Below the pieces are notes generated by a model. The model worked only from the letters and a program-made list of their open reading frames with translations. It had not been told where the DNA came from and did no database searches. Both the position numbers and the translations under genes were made by a program. Positions 36,465 through 45,202 of a DNA stretch of 50,267 bases are shown piece after piece (positions within the stretch are counted from its first letter, which is position 1; the number at the start of each line of letters is the position of its first letter). Origin of the DNA: a bacterium (GTDB lineage Bacteria; Patescibacteriota; Microgenomatia; Levybacterales; UBA12049); contig JAKALS010000002.1 in assembly GCA_021813145.1 (NCBI GenBank), positions 99,595 through 149,861 on the forward strand, in the 5' to 3' direction.

Positions 36465-38438
36465 TTATCGGAGGTTAAGTTTTAGAGTCTTATCCGTTAA
36501 CAGGGGAAATTCGTCTATCTGTTTACCGTTTAACTGTATCGTGTAATCGTTGGCATTTGTTCCCGGCTGTTTCTGGATAAGTAAGGGAAGCGTAGAGTTC
36601 GAAGCCAGCTTAAACGGAAGCTTGTAAGTAATTGTAAATGTTGTTGTTCCCTGCGGTCTTACCGTAAGAAATCCCTCAAAAACCGTTTTTCCCAGATCGT
36701 TATAGGTAGACATCTTAACTTCGGATCCCTGGCTTGACACCATCTGGCTTCCCGCAGGCACATATATCCTAAACCAATCTCTAAGGACCGCATTTAGACA
36801 AAGACCTCCGCTGGCAAGACTACAATCGGAAGGCGGGTAGGGATTTTTATAATTTATAGTTACAGTTTTTGTTATCGTACCGTCACTGCCTATTGTGTAA
36901 TTTTGGTTAACCGCCTCCGTCACAAAAAGATTGGATTTTGCTCCTCCAAAATTAGCTTCGTTTATATGCAGATAGTCGCCGTTAAAAGGAAGAATTCTCC
37001 CCGAAGCATTTAAGGCCTCGAGTCCTGCTTCGGCGTTATTATTAAAGCTGTAGAAAAGGATATGTTTTTGTGAAGTCTCTGTAAGCATAGTCTGAAAAAG
37101 CGGTCCCCAATAAAGTTTTGGCGAAGAAGAGAATGCTTTATTCATAATGGCGTACATCAAATCTCCTATTATTCCTTTCCTGTTTGTCCTTACATAATTA
37201 ACGGGTTGGTCCGCATAGGACTCTAACTGGTAGATGACCTGGGGACAATCGCATCTTGGATCATTTTTTGTAGTAAATGTTATTCCGTCTGCATTTATAT
37301 CACCCAAAATATTCATGGCCGAAACAAGGGCCGAAGTATCTACAGCGATAACGCCGTCCACATTTGTATGGCCGGGAGCCTTGTCATATATTCCCATGAA
37401 TGTGTTCATGGAATTCACAAAATCGGGAGAAAGATTGCTGTCCCTAAGATTAAACTGCGGAACATTGGGAAGGTATAAAAGGATTGGTCTTGGCGCTACG
37501 GACTTATCCGGAATTGTGTTGTCAAGCGTATAAATGTCGCTTGAAGTATCTACATGGACTATCCCCTGATCAAGCCTGAATATGGCGTAAGCCGTAATAA
37601 ATCCTCCCGTCGGCCTTAATTCTTTGTCGTTTTGAAAAATCACCAGGTATTTTTTCTCGGATGTTGCCCCCAAAAGATCCGGAAGGATTTTTATAAGGGG
37701 CTTTGCGTCAGTTATAAAAGTGGTGCCCTGGTCTGCCAGAGTTTTTATTTGCTCAAGATCCGTTCTCACCTTTTTCCCCGGACCGAAGTCGGGATAATGG
37801 TTCGGATCCACTTTATCTATTTCCACCCTTGCCGCATTTAAATCGTTTGATATTTCATCAATATTGGGGGTAATTTTCCCCATCGTCAAAACCGCAGTCT
37901 GAATCCTTTCGGAAGCGGTTCCGCCCACAAAACTCCCCTGACCCTTTAGTCCCAAAACATCGGCATAGGGTTTTATTGAGTCTACGAGTACCTTGGCCGC
38001 ATCAAGCCCGTGGAAACCGGCATTCATAAGGTGGGTTGCGTCTGAGTAATACCAGTTTGCGATAGGAACAAACTTAAGGTACCACATGGAGTTTAAGTCG
38101 TTTTGGGTTTCGGTTAAATCCGCCCTGGTCTGATCCAGATTCGTAGATGCCGAAGCTACGTCCTGCTTCTTTATTGCCGCAACGGTAATCTGAACCTGTG
38201 CATAAGTCTTTTTGGCCGCCTTATAAGTTTTTTCCGCAGGTAAAACAACCGTAAACACGGAAAGGACGACTAAAAATATAAGCACCAGAAAAGCTATCAA
38301 AAGTTTTTTGTGGTTTTTAAAGCTGAATTTTCTGTTTCTTCTCGATACAGAAGAGGACATTGTATTATTTTCGGGTTTTACTGTATCGTTGGCTAAATTT
38401 ACAGGTTGATCGAGATTAATTTTTTCAAAACCTTCCAT
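36465..38438 (-). CDS. DUF4012-like membrane-anchored protein; start placed at the second Met
   Basis: KKYLVIFQNDKELRPTGGFITAYA is characteristic; the track's first ATG (38453) lies inside a TATGAT -10 box. Confidence 0.8.
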   Translation of the reverse strand: MEGFEKINLDQPVNLANDTVKPENNTMSSSVSRRNRKFSFKNHKKLLIAFLVLIFLVVLSVFTVVLPAEKTYKAAKKTYAQVQITVAAIKKQDVASASTNLDQTRADLTETQNDLNSMWYLKFVPIANWYYSDATHLMNAGFHGLDAAKVLVDSIKPYADVLGLKGQGSFVGGTASERIQTAVLTMGKITPNIDEISNDLNAARVEIDKVDPNHYPDFGPGKKVRTDLEQIKTLADQGTTFITDAKPLIKILPDLLGATSEKKYLVIFQNDKELRPTGGFITAYAIFRLDQGIVHVDTSSDIYTLDNTIPDKSVAPRPILLYLPNVPQFNLRDSNLSPDFVNSMNTFMGIYDKAPGHTNVDGVIAVDTSALVSAMNILGDINADGITFTTKNDPRCDCPQVIYQLESYADQPVNYVRTNRKGIIGDLMYAIMNKAFSSSPKLYWGPLFQTMLTETSQKHILFYSFNNNAEAGLEALNASGRILPFNGDYLHINEANFGGAKSNLFVTEAVNQNYTIGSDGTITKTVTINYKNPYPPSDCSLASGGLCLNAVLRDWFRIYVPAGSQMVSSQGSEVKMSTYNDLGKTVFEGFLTVRPQGTTTFTITYKLPFKLASNSTLPLLIQKQPGTNANDYTIQLNGKQIDEFPLLTDKTLKLNLR

Positions 38439-38527
38439 CGTATTCAATATCATAACCGTAAAGCAAACCCCGTGTCAACCCTTCCAATCACAAATTCAAT
38501 TTAAATAACTTTACCGAACTGTTAAGC

Positions 38528-39193
38528 TTAGAGGGCGCCTTTTCCGGAGACCATCGCCCACGGAGTTTTTAGGATTATCCAGATATCGTAAAGAATCGAC
38601 CTCTTCCTCACATACTGGGCGTCCATTTCTATCCTTTTATCAAAATTTATTTCGCTTCTTCCCGAAACCTGCCAATAGCCCGTAAGGCCCGGCCTTACGG
38701 ACAGCACTATCTTTACCGACTCCTTGGTTTTTGGATATTGTTTCTGCTGTTCCCTAAGTTCATCGGGATAATAAGCCCTCGGTCCCACAAGACTCATTTC
38801 GCCTTTTAAAATGTTAAAAAGCTGAGGTACTTCATCGAGAGAATGTCTTCTTATAAAATGTCCCACTCTGGTAACCCTCGGGTCGTCTTTTAATTTATAG
38901 CTTCCTTTTTTGTATCTTTCGTAAAGCCTCGCAAATTTTGGATTTTCCCTAAGAATCTCGTGCGCATTTTCGACCATGCTCCTGAATTTATACATTTTAA
39001 ACGGCCTTCCGTTTTTACCTACCCTTTCCGGAGTATCCGCAAGTACGGGCCCCGAGGTATCTAATTTAATCGCCAAAGCTACTGTTAACATTACGGGAGA
39101 AAACATGATGATAAGAATAAGCGAAGAAACTATATCCATCAGTCTTTTTGTCCATTCGTAAAAAACGCTTTTTTTAATTTCTATATATGGCAT
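38528..39193 (-). CDS. Undecaprenyl-phosphate sugar-1-phosphate transferase (bacterial sugar transferase)
   Basis: WTKRLMDIVSSLILIIMFSPVML, MYKFRSM, RRHSLDEVPQLFNILKGEMSLVGPRAY, RPGLTGYWQVSGRS. Confidence 0.93.
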   Translation of the reverse strand: MPYIEIKKSVFYEWTKRLMDIVSSLILIIMFSPVMLTVALAIKLDTSGPVLADTPERVGKNGRPFKMYKFRSMVENAHEILRENPKFARLYERYKKGSYKLKDDPRVTRVGHFIRRHSLDEVPQLFNILKGEMSLVGPRAYYPDELREQQKQYPKTKESVKIVLSVRPGLTGYWQVSGRSEINFDKRIEMDAQYVRKRSILYDIWIILKTPWAMVSGKGAL

Positions 39194-39198
39194 ATATT

Positions 39199-40284
39199 TT
39201 AAGCAAGGTGCTCGTTTTCTGTACCACTCAGGCTTTCTACGAGTTTTTTTATTTTAGGGACAGAGTCTTTGGGACAGACTAAAACGACGTCTTCGGTGTT
39301 TATTACAAGCATTTTTTCAAGGTCTATTCCTACGGTCAGCTGGTTTGTAAAATTAAAAACAAGCGTATCCGAGGAGTCTTCAAGCATTACCTTGCCTTTT
39401 GTTACATTTTCGTCTTCTTTTTCGCTTAGAGCCTCTTTTAGGGCTTCCCAAGCGCCTATATCGCTCCACCCTATATCCACAGACAATACTTTTGCCTGTT
39501 TGGGGTCCAATTTTTCCAGAATTGCGTTATCAAAAGAAATTTTTTCTATGGAAGGATAAACTTCCAAAAGCACTTTTTCGTAATCCGCAGTTTTGTACGC
39601 TTCGTTTATTCTTTTTAATTTCCGGAACAATTCGGGAGAAAATTCTTCAAACAATTTCCACAAAAACCTTGGGGTTATAACAAAATACCCCAAATTCCAG
39701 GCATGGTGCCCGTCTTTTAAGAATTTCTCGGCCAGAGAAAGATGAGGTCTGTATTTAAATCCGCTAAAACTAAAAACCGGAACGCCGTCTATCTCCTCTA
39801 TCTGTTTTCCAAATTCTATATAACCGAGATTTTGGCTGGCAAATCTTGGCTTCTGGCCTATGAATATAATCTTTTCCGGGTCTTTTAAAACAAGTTTTTC
39901 CGCAGCCCTTAAAACTTCCCTGAAAAGCTGTTCCTCTTTTACCAAGTGGTCGCTTCCCCACAAAAGAGCTACGGGTTCATCTGGATTTTTCTTAACAAAA
40001 ATTGAGGTTATAAGCCCAACCGCCGGCCCTACGTCCCGCATCTCGGGTTCTATTATTATATTATCTTGGGGAAGCTGAGGAAGCTGGGCGGAAACAAGTT
40101 CTTTATAGTTTTTCCCTGTTGAGATATAAACGTCTTCCCATTTGAATTCGGGGAAAAGTTTGCCTACCGCTATTTGGAGCATCGACTTATCGCCTACAAT
40201 CTTTTCAAATTGCTTTGGAGTGTTTTTCCTCGACAGTGGCCAAAGCCTTGTACCTACTCCTCCTGCAAAAATAACTACCTTCAT
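39199..40284 (-). CDS. manC: Mannose-1-phosphate guanylyltransferase
   Basis: VVIFAGGVGTRLWPLSRKNTPKQF, WGSDHLV, VDIGWSDIGAWEAL. Confidence 0.92.
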   Translation of the reverse strand: MKVVIFAGGVGTRLWPLSRKNTPKQFEKIVGDKSMLQIAVGKLFPEFKWEDVYISTGKNYKELVSAQLPQLPQDNIIIEPEMRDVGPAVGLITSIFVKKNPDEPVALLWGSDHLVKEEQLFREVLRAAEKLVLKDPEKIIFIGQKPRFASQNLGYIEFGKQIEEIDGVPVFSFSGFKYRPHLSLAEKFLKDGHHAWNLGYFVITPRFLWKLFEEFSPELFRKLKRINEAYKTADYEKVLLEVYPSIEKISFDNAILEKLDPKQAKVLSVDIGWSDIGAWEALKEALSEKEDENVTKGKVMLEDSSDTLVFNFTNQLTVGIDLEKMLVINTEDVVLVCPKDSVPKIKKLVESLSGTENEHLA

Positions 40285-41369
40285 AAAATGTTTTTGTCCG
40301 TTAAAAAGCTTCTAATCTCTTTTTCAAACTTCTCAAAAGAAAACCTTTTAGAGTTTTCTACGCACAGTTTGCTATTATAATGCCTGTCACCGGATTTTTC
40401 CAATACTTTTTCAAGCGATTCCGGATTTTGTTCGTCAAAAAACTCTCCGGTAACGCCTTCCTTTATTATATCCAGTGCTCCTCCTCCCCTAAATGCTATT
40501 ACCGGTTTTCCGAATGCCTGTGCCTCCACCATCGCCAGGCCGAAATCCTCAATTCCCGGGAAAAGCAGGGCTTTACAATTTTTATAATAATACGAAACTT
40601 TCTCGTCAGTCAAATGACCCAAAAATTCAACTGTAGGTCCTGCGATCCGTTTTAGATTTTTTTCTTCCGTTCCCGTCCCTATTATTTTTAAAGGAAGTTT
40701 TAATTTATTGCAGGCATTTATTGCTATGTCTATTCTCTTGTATGGCACAAGCCTTGATACGACCAAATAATAATCATTATTTCCTATTTTTTCAGATTCC
40801 CGGTTACCGGTTTTTTGATCTAACATAAGGGGCGGATATACTATCTTTGAGTCCCTCCCGTAATATTTTTTAATTCTGCCTTTTACCTCGTTTGAAATAG
40901 CAATAAAATAGTCGGGCCTTTTCGATGCAATTTTGTCCCAAAGTCTTAAGTAATAAATTACGGGCTTTGAAAAAAACCTGAGATAATCCGAGTCGAAATA
41001 ATAATCGTAACCGCTCCAAAGATAACGTGTCGGGGTAAGGCAATAGCAGACATGCATTGTGCCGGGTTTTGTAATTATTCCTTTTGCAGCTTCGCTTGTA
41101 ACGGAAATAACAAGATCGTACCCGTCAAAATTAAAATCTTCAAAGGCTAGAGGCATTAACGTAGCATAGAGTTCGTGCGAGGATGAAGCTTTTGGGAATT
41201 TTTGCAAAAAAGAAGTTTTTACATTAAAAACTTTAGCCCACTGCGCTTTTTTGGGGTTATAAACCGAGGTAAATAAATCGGCATCGGGGAATATCCTGTG
41301 AAGAGCCAGAAGAACCCTTTCTGCTCCTCCCCATTTATTGATTCTGTCATAAACTATAGCAACCTTCAT
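40281..41369 (-). CDS. Glycosyltransferase family 4
   Basis: YDRINKWGGAERVLLAL; ALLFPGIEDFGLAMVEAQAFGKPVIAFRGGGALDII. Confidence 0.9.
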   Translation of the reverse strand: MKVAIVYDRINKWGGAERVLLALHRIFPDADLFTSVYNPKKAQWAKVFNVKTSFLQKFPKASSSHELYATLMPLAFEDFNFDGYDLVISVTSEAAKGIITKPGTMHVCYCLTPTRYLWSGYDYYFDSDYLRFFSKPVIYYLRLWDKIASKRPDYFIAISNEVKGRIKKYYGRDSKIVYPPLMLDQKTGNRESEKIGNNDYYLVVSRLVPYKRIDIAINACNKLKLPLKIIGTGTEEKNLKRIAGPTVEFLGHLTDEKVSYYYKNCKALLFPGIEDFGLAMVEAQAFGKPVIAFRGGGALDIIKEGVTGEFFDEQNPESLEKVLEKSGDRHYNSKLCVENSKRFSFEKFEKEIRSFLTDKNIL

Positions 41370-41411
41370 AATATTTATTAAAAAGCTAAGATTAACGGAT
41401 CCTTCGACCCG

Positions 41412-42539
41412 TCAACTATTTAATATCTCCTGATATAAAAGGAGTGTTTCTTGCGCAGCTTTTTTCCAGCTAAACTCCTTTGCTCTTTTTCTCCCTTTTT
41501 CTATCATTTTATCCCTTAATTCCAAGTTTCCGATTATAAATTCCAAACTGTCTTTTATAGAATCTGTAGAATTCGGATTAAAATACAAAGCCGCATCTTT
41601 GCACACTTCCCGCAAAGAAGGAGTTTCCGACGCCAAAACGGGGCAACCGCAAGCCATCGCCTCAAGAGCAGGCAGGCCGAAACCTTCCATAAGGGATGGG
41701 AACGCAAGGGCCAGGGCATTGGCATATAAAGACAAAAGGTTTTCGTCGTCTACATCGTATCTGAATTCCACATTTTTTATATTTTTTGCCCGTGTGTCTT
41801 TTTCCAGCCTTTGGTAAAAGAAATCCCTTTTCCCGACAAGCACTAATTTTAGCTCTTGGCTCCCGGTTCCCGTTTCCTGAAATTTAACTTTGGAAAATGC
41901 CTGAATAAGCCTTTCCAGATTTTTATGAGGATAAGCATTTCCAACGTATAAAAAATACATGCCGTAATCCTTATTTTTGATCTTCGGTTTTTGATTTTTA
42001 AATTCTTCTTCTATTCCGTTGTATATCACTTTTACTTTATCCGCAGAAACTCCTAAGTGGTCTATTATTTCGTCTTTGGTTGCATTTGAAACAGCAATTA
42101 TTTTTTTAGAATTTTTAGCCGCTTTTTTAATTACGTATTTATAAGCCAAAAGTTTTGATTCATATAAAGGTTTCGAAAGAGTAGAAGCTTTACCCGTAGG
42201 AAAATGGTTTATGATCAAGTCGTGTATGGTAACGATATAAGGACGCTTGTAAAACACGGGCACGGAAAAATACGGAAAATGCATAAGATCTAGTTTTTCT
42301 TTATCTAAAATAGCTGGAAATCTTGCCTGCTCCCCAAGGGAATGCCACTTTATATTAATTTTGGAGATTCGGAATTTTGGGTTTGAAATTTGAATTTTTA
42401 CTTTATCGTAGTCTTTTGGTCTTACAAACAGGGTATATTCGTTTTCCTTATCAAGATTTTGAAGATTTAAAACGAGGTTTCTTATATATCTGCCAACACC
42501 CGTCTGTGACCAAAGCCTGGCGTCGATTCCAATCCTCAT
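41412..42539 (-). CDS. Glycosyltransferase family 4; start corrected from 42740
   Basis: MRIGIDARLWSQTGVGRYIRNL start; AFPSLMEGFGLPALEAMACGCPVLASETPSLREV; TATAAT 6 nt upstream; upstream ORF extension overlaps the divergent gene. Confidence 0.9.
   Translation of the reverse strand: MRIGIDARLWSQTGVGRYIRNLVLNLQNLDKENEYTLFVRPKDYDKVKIQISNPKFRISKINIKWHSLGEQARFPAILDKEKLDLMHFPYFSVPVFYKRPYIVTIHDLIINHFPTGKASTLSKPLYESKLLAYKYVIKKAAKNSKKIIAVSNATKDEIIDHLGVSADKVKVIYNGIEEEFKNQKPKIKNKDYGMYFLYVGNAYPHKNLERLIQAFSKVKFQETGTGSQELKLVLVGKRDFFYQRLEKDTRAKNIKNVEFRYDVDDENLLSLYANALALAFPSLMEGFGLPALEAMACGCPVLASETPSLREVCKDAALYFNPNSTDSIKDSLEFIIGNLELRDKMIEKGRKRAKEFSWKKAAQETLLLYQEILNS
42358..42399 (-). repeat. Heptanucleotide array inside GT4 gene
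   Basis: Plus strand ATTTTGG AGATTCG GAATTTT GGGTTTG AAATTTG AATTTTT. Confidence 0.7.
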
Positions 42540-42545
42540 ACCGAG

Positions 42546-42578
42546 ATTATAAAACATTCCAATCTTTTTTGATATAAT
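42546..42578. promoter_or_regulatory. Back-to-back -10 boxes for divergent GT4 (-) and RmlC-like (+) genes
   Basis: Minus TATAAT 42551-42546; plus TGaTATAAT at 42573-42578. Confidence 0.7.
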
Positions 42579-42585
42579 TGCAGTA

Positions 42586-43122
42586 ATGGATAATCTGGTA
42601 GAAAAACTCGAAGGTGCTGAAAAAATAGAACTTCCGCTACTTTCCGACGAACGGGGATTTTTCAAAGAAGTTATAAGGGTAAGCGAAGTAGAAAAATTAA
42701 CGGGCAAAGCATTTAATCCGAAACAGATGAACCATTCCAAGTCTTCAAAAAATACCCTAAGGGGAATCCACAGGGCTCCATGGAGTAAACTTATTTACGT
42801 AACAAAGGGAAAAGTCCAGTCCGTCTTAGTGGACTTAAGGGAAGACTCTCCCACTTTCGGAAAATACCAGTCGGTAGTACTTGGGGATGATAACAGGGTA
42901 GCTTTATTTGTTCCGGCGTTTGTCGGAAATTCCTATCTTGTCTTAAGCGAAGAGGCCGACTATATTTATTTAACCGACCAGGAGTGGTCCGCAAATAAAG
43001 AAACGGGAATTCTCTGGAACGATGAAGAACTCGGCATAAAATGGATGCTTGAAGAAGAACCCATGCTTTCCCAAAAAGACAGGACAAACCCCAGACTATC
43101 GGAAATTTTTCCTAAGAAATAG
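42586..43122 (+). CDS. dTDP-4-dehydrorhamnose 3,5-epimerase (RmlC)-like cupin
   Basis: SDERGFFKEV, PKQMNHSKSSKNTLRGIHRAPWSKLIYVTKGKVQSVLVDLREDSPTFGKY. Confidence 0.82.
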   Translation: MDNLVEKLEGAEKIELPLLSDERGFFKEVIRVSEVEKLTGKAFNPKQMNHSKSSKNTLRGIHRAPWSKLIYVTKGKVQSVLVDLREDSPTFGKYQSVVLGDDNRVALFVPAFVGNSYLVLSEEADYIYLTDQEWSANKETGILWNDEELGIKWMLEEEPMLSQKDRTNPRLSEIFPKK

Positions 43123-43996
43123 CCTGTTTTAAGTCTATCCCCAAGTATACAAGCCTTGTTATAAGCCACGGATATTTATCTTCGTAATGTTTTTTATAAA
43201 AAATCCTCATTGCCCTGAACCTTTCCCTTTTTGCTTTTATCTTTGTTGTTTCATCGGCAGTAGTTATGCCTTTGGAAACTTTTTTTATTCCTCCCGAGAC
43301 GCCTTTATAATGCAAAATAGAAACTTCGGGAACATAATATATTTTCCATCCTTTTTGTTTTAACATGTAACAAAAATCCAAGTCCTCGCCGTAAAAAAAA
43401 TAATCTTCGTCCCACCAGCCAACCTCTTCCCCGGCCTCTCTTCTTACAAACATAAAAGCCCCGGCCAAAGCGTCGATAACGTGTGTTTTTGAAAAATCCA
43501 TAAAACCGAGGTTGTATCCTCCGAAAAGTTTTGTCTTTCCGAAAAATTTGGACAGTCCGGAAAAATGCGAAAAAGAATTCCACGGGGTAGGAAATCCCCT
43601 GTGCGATGCGTCATCTATTTTTCCGTTTGGCATCAAAACCTTGCACGTTGCCGCCCCCGCATCTTTTGTCTTATCCATAAATTCCGTCATGTATTCGAGG
43701 GTTTCATTTTTTATTTCCGTATCCGGATTAAGGAATAAAACATAGCGGCCTGCCGATTTTTTAATTCCTATATTATTTGCCTTCGAAAACCCGAAGTTTT
43801 CTTTATTTTCGACCAGTTTGAAATTTGAACTCGGGAATTTGGAATTTAAAATCGACTCCTTAGTCCCGTCGCTTGAAGCGTTATCCACGACAATAACCTC
43901 AAACGACACTCCTTTTACGTTTTCGTAAATAGAATTTATGCACTTTAAAAGAAAATCCTTTGTGTTATACGAAACTATAATTATCGAAATATCCAT
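43112..43996 (-). CDS. Glycosyltransferase family 2 (rhamnosyltransferase-like)
   Basis: IIIVSYNTKDFLLKCINSI, VVDNASSDGTK, LNPDTEI, WWDEDYFFYGEDLDFCYMLKQKGWKI. Confidence 0.92.
   Translation of the reverse strand: MDISIIIVSYNTKDFLLKCINSIYENVKGVSFEVIVVDNASSDGTKESILNSKFPSSNFKLVENKENFGFSKANNIGIKKSAGRYVLFLNPDTEIKNETLEYMTEFMDKTKDAGAATCKVLMPNGKIDDASHRGFPTPWNSFSHFSGLSKFFGKTKLFGGYNLGFMDFSKTHVIDALAGAFMFVRREAGEEVGWWDEDYFFYGEDLDFCYMLKQKGWKIYYVPEVSILHYKGVSGGIKKVSKGITTADETTKIKAKRERFRAMRIFYKKHYEDKYPWLITRLVYLGIDLKQAIS
43814..43848 (-). repeat. Heptanucleotide array inside GT2 gene
   Basis: Plus strand CAGTTTG AAATTTG AACTCGG GAATTTG GAATTTA. Confidence 0.75.
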
Positions 43997-43999
43997 AAT

Positions 44000-45202
44000 T
44001 TAACTAAGTGCCGATTTGTAAACTTTTTCCAGTTTTTGAGCTATTGTGTTCCAGTCGTAATTATCCTCTACAAGTTTTCTTGCATTTTTAGTAAGGTCTT
44101 TATACAGTTTTTTATCTTCCAAAAGTTTAACCGCTGCCGAGGAAAAACCTTCTGCGTCATCTGCGGTTAATACATGTATTCCGTCTTTTGCCTCAAGTCC
44201 TTCAATACCTAAAATAGTCGTGACAATTGCGGTCCCGCTTGCCATAGATTCCAATATCTTGTAACTTGTTCCACCGCCTATTCTTATCGGGGCCAAAAGC
44301 AGGAATGCCTTTGAAAATATTGCGGGAGTTTCTTCTTTGTTGTCGCTGTCAAAGATTATGCTTTCGTCTGCGCTCCCCAATTCTTTTATGTTTTCAGGGA
44401 TATTCTTCCCCACAATCCAAAGCTTCAATTTGAAATTTGGAATTTGTGATTTGTAATTTGTAATTATTTTCGGCCACACTTCCCTGATAATAAATGCTGC
44501 GGCATCCCTATTTTGCATCCACTTAAAATCTCCGATAAAAAGAACTCTTTTCTCATCACCTTCAAACTTTTCCCCGGGTTCTGTAAAAGTAAACTTCCCC
44601 ACGTCTACTCCGTTTGGTACAACGCTTACGTCTTCCCTTCTCATTATGCTTTTTTCTATATTTGAGACCGCAACAAGCTTTGCTGCCCTTTGCCAGAAAA
44701 ACTCCTCTTTCCTTTTAAGTTTTAAAACGTCGGCTAAAAGAATAGGTCTTACGAAAAATGGAGCTTTGTCGGCAAACCTTTTATAGACGAGGTATTCTAT
44801 ATTATGCTCCACCAAAACGACGGGAATAGAAACAACCGGAAGATTTTGCATTACATAAAAAGTTTCAACGTGTATAAGGTCATACTTCTGTCTTAACAAT
44901 TCCTCTTTTATTTTTTCGTACATCTCACGGCTCTGGTGTCCTGTTATTAAAAACGGGTTAAACGAAAAACCTGTTTTTAAAATATTTTTTGCGCTCCATT
45001 GTTTTCTTCTTTCGACGGTAATAACTTTGTCGCAGATTTTTCTCATTTCTTCTATGTCTTCTTCCGTTTGAAACTGCCTTTTTTCGCAGATAAGAGTTAT
45101 CTTGTGTTTTTTTGAAAGAAGCCTTAAAAGACTATATAAGCGGATACTTCCGCCCGAAAAAAGAGGATACGGCAAATACGAAGACACCACTAATATTCTC
45201 AT
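44000..45202 (-). CDS. Glycosyltransferase family 4
   Basis: SSYLPYPLFSGGSIRLYSLL, FIGDFKWMQNRDAA, RIGGGTSYKILESMASGTAIVTT. Confidence 0.9.
   Translation of the reverse strand: MRILVVSSYLPYPLFSGGSIRLYSLLRLLSKKHKITLICEKRQFQTEEDIEEMRKICDKVITVERRKQWSAKNILKTGFSFNPFLITGHQSREMYEKIKEELLRQKYDLIHVETFYVMQNLPVVSIPVVLVEHNIEYLVYKRFADKAPFFVRPILLADVLKLKRKEEFFWQRAAKLVAVSNIEKSIMRREDVSVVPNGVDVGKFTFTEPGEKFEGDEKRVLFIGDFKWMQNRDAAAFIIREVWPKIITNYKSQIPNFKLKLWIVGKNIPENIKELGSADESIIFDSDNKEETPAIFSKAFLLLAPIRIGGGTSYKILESMASGTAIVTTILGIEGLEAKDGIHVLTADDAEGFSSAAVKLLEDKKLYKDLTKNARKLVEDNYDWNTIAQKLEKVYKSALS
44426..44467 (-). repeat. Heptanucleotide array inside GT4 gene
   Basis: Plus strand CAATTTG AAATTTG GAATTTG TGATTTG TAATTTG TAATTAT. 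Confidence 0.85.

Noticed and set aside
41412-42740. Annotated N-terminal 67-aa extension of GT4
   Set aside because: It overlaps the divergent RmlC-like gene and its promoter; true start at MRIGIDARLW.
42791-43169. Minus-strand ORFs opposite the RmlC-like gene
   Set aside because: Antisense shadows; the plus-strand ORF has RmlC motifs and a promoter.
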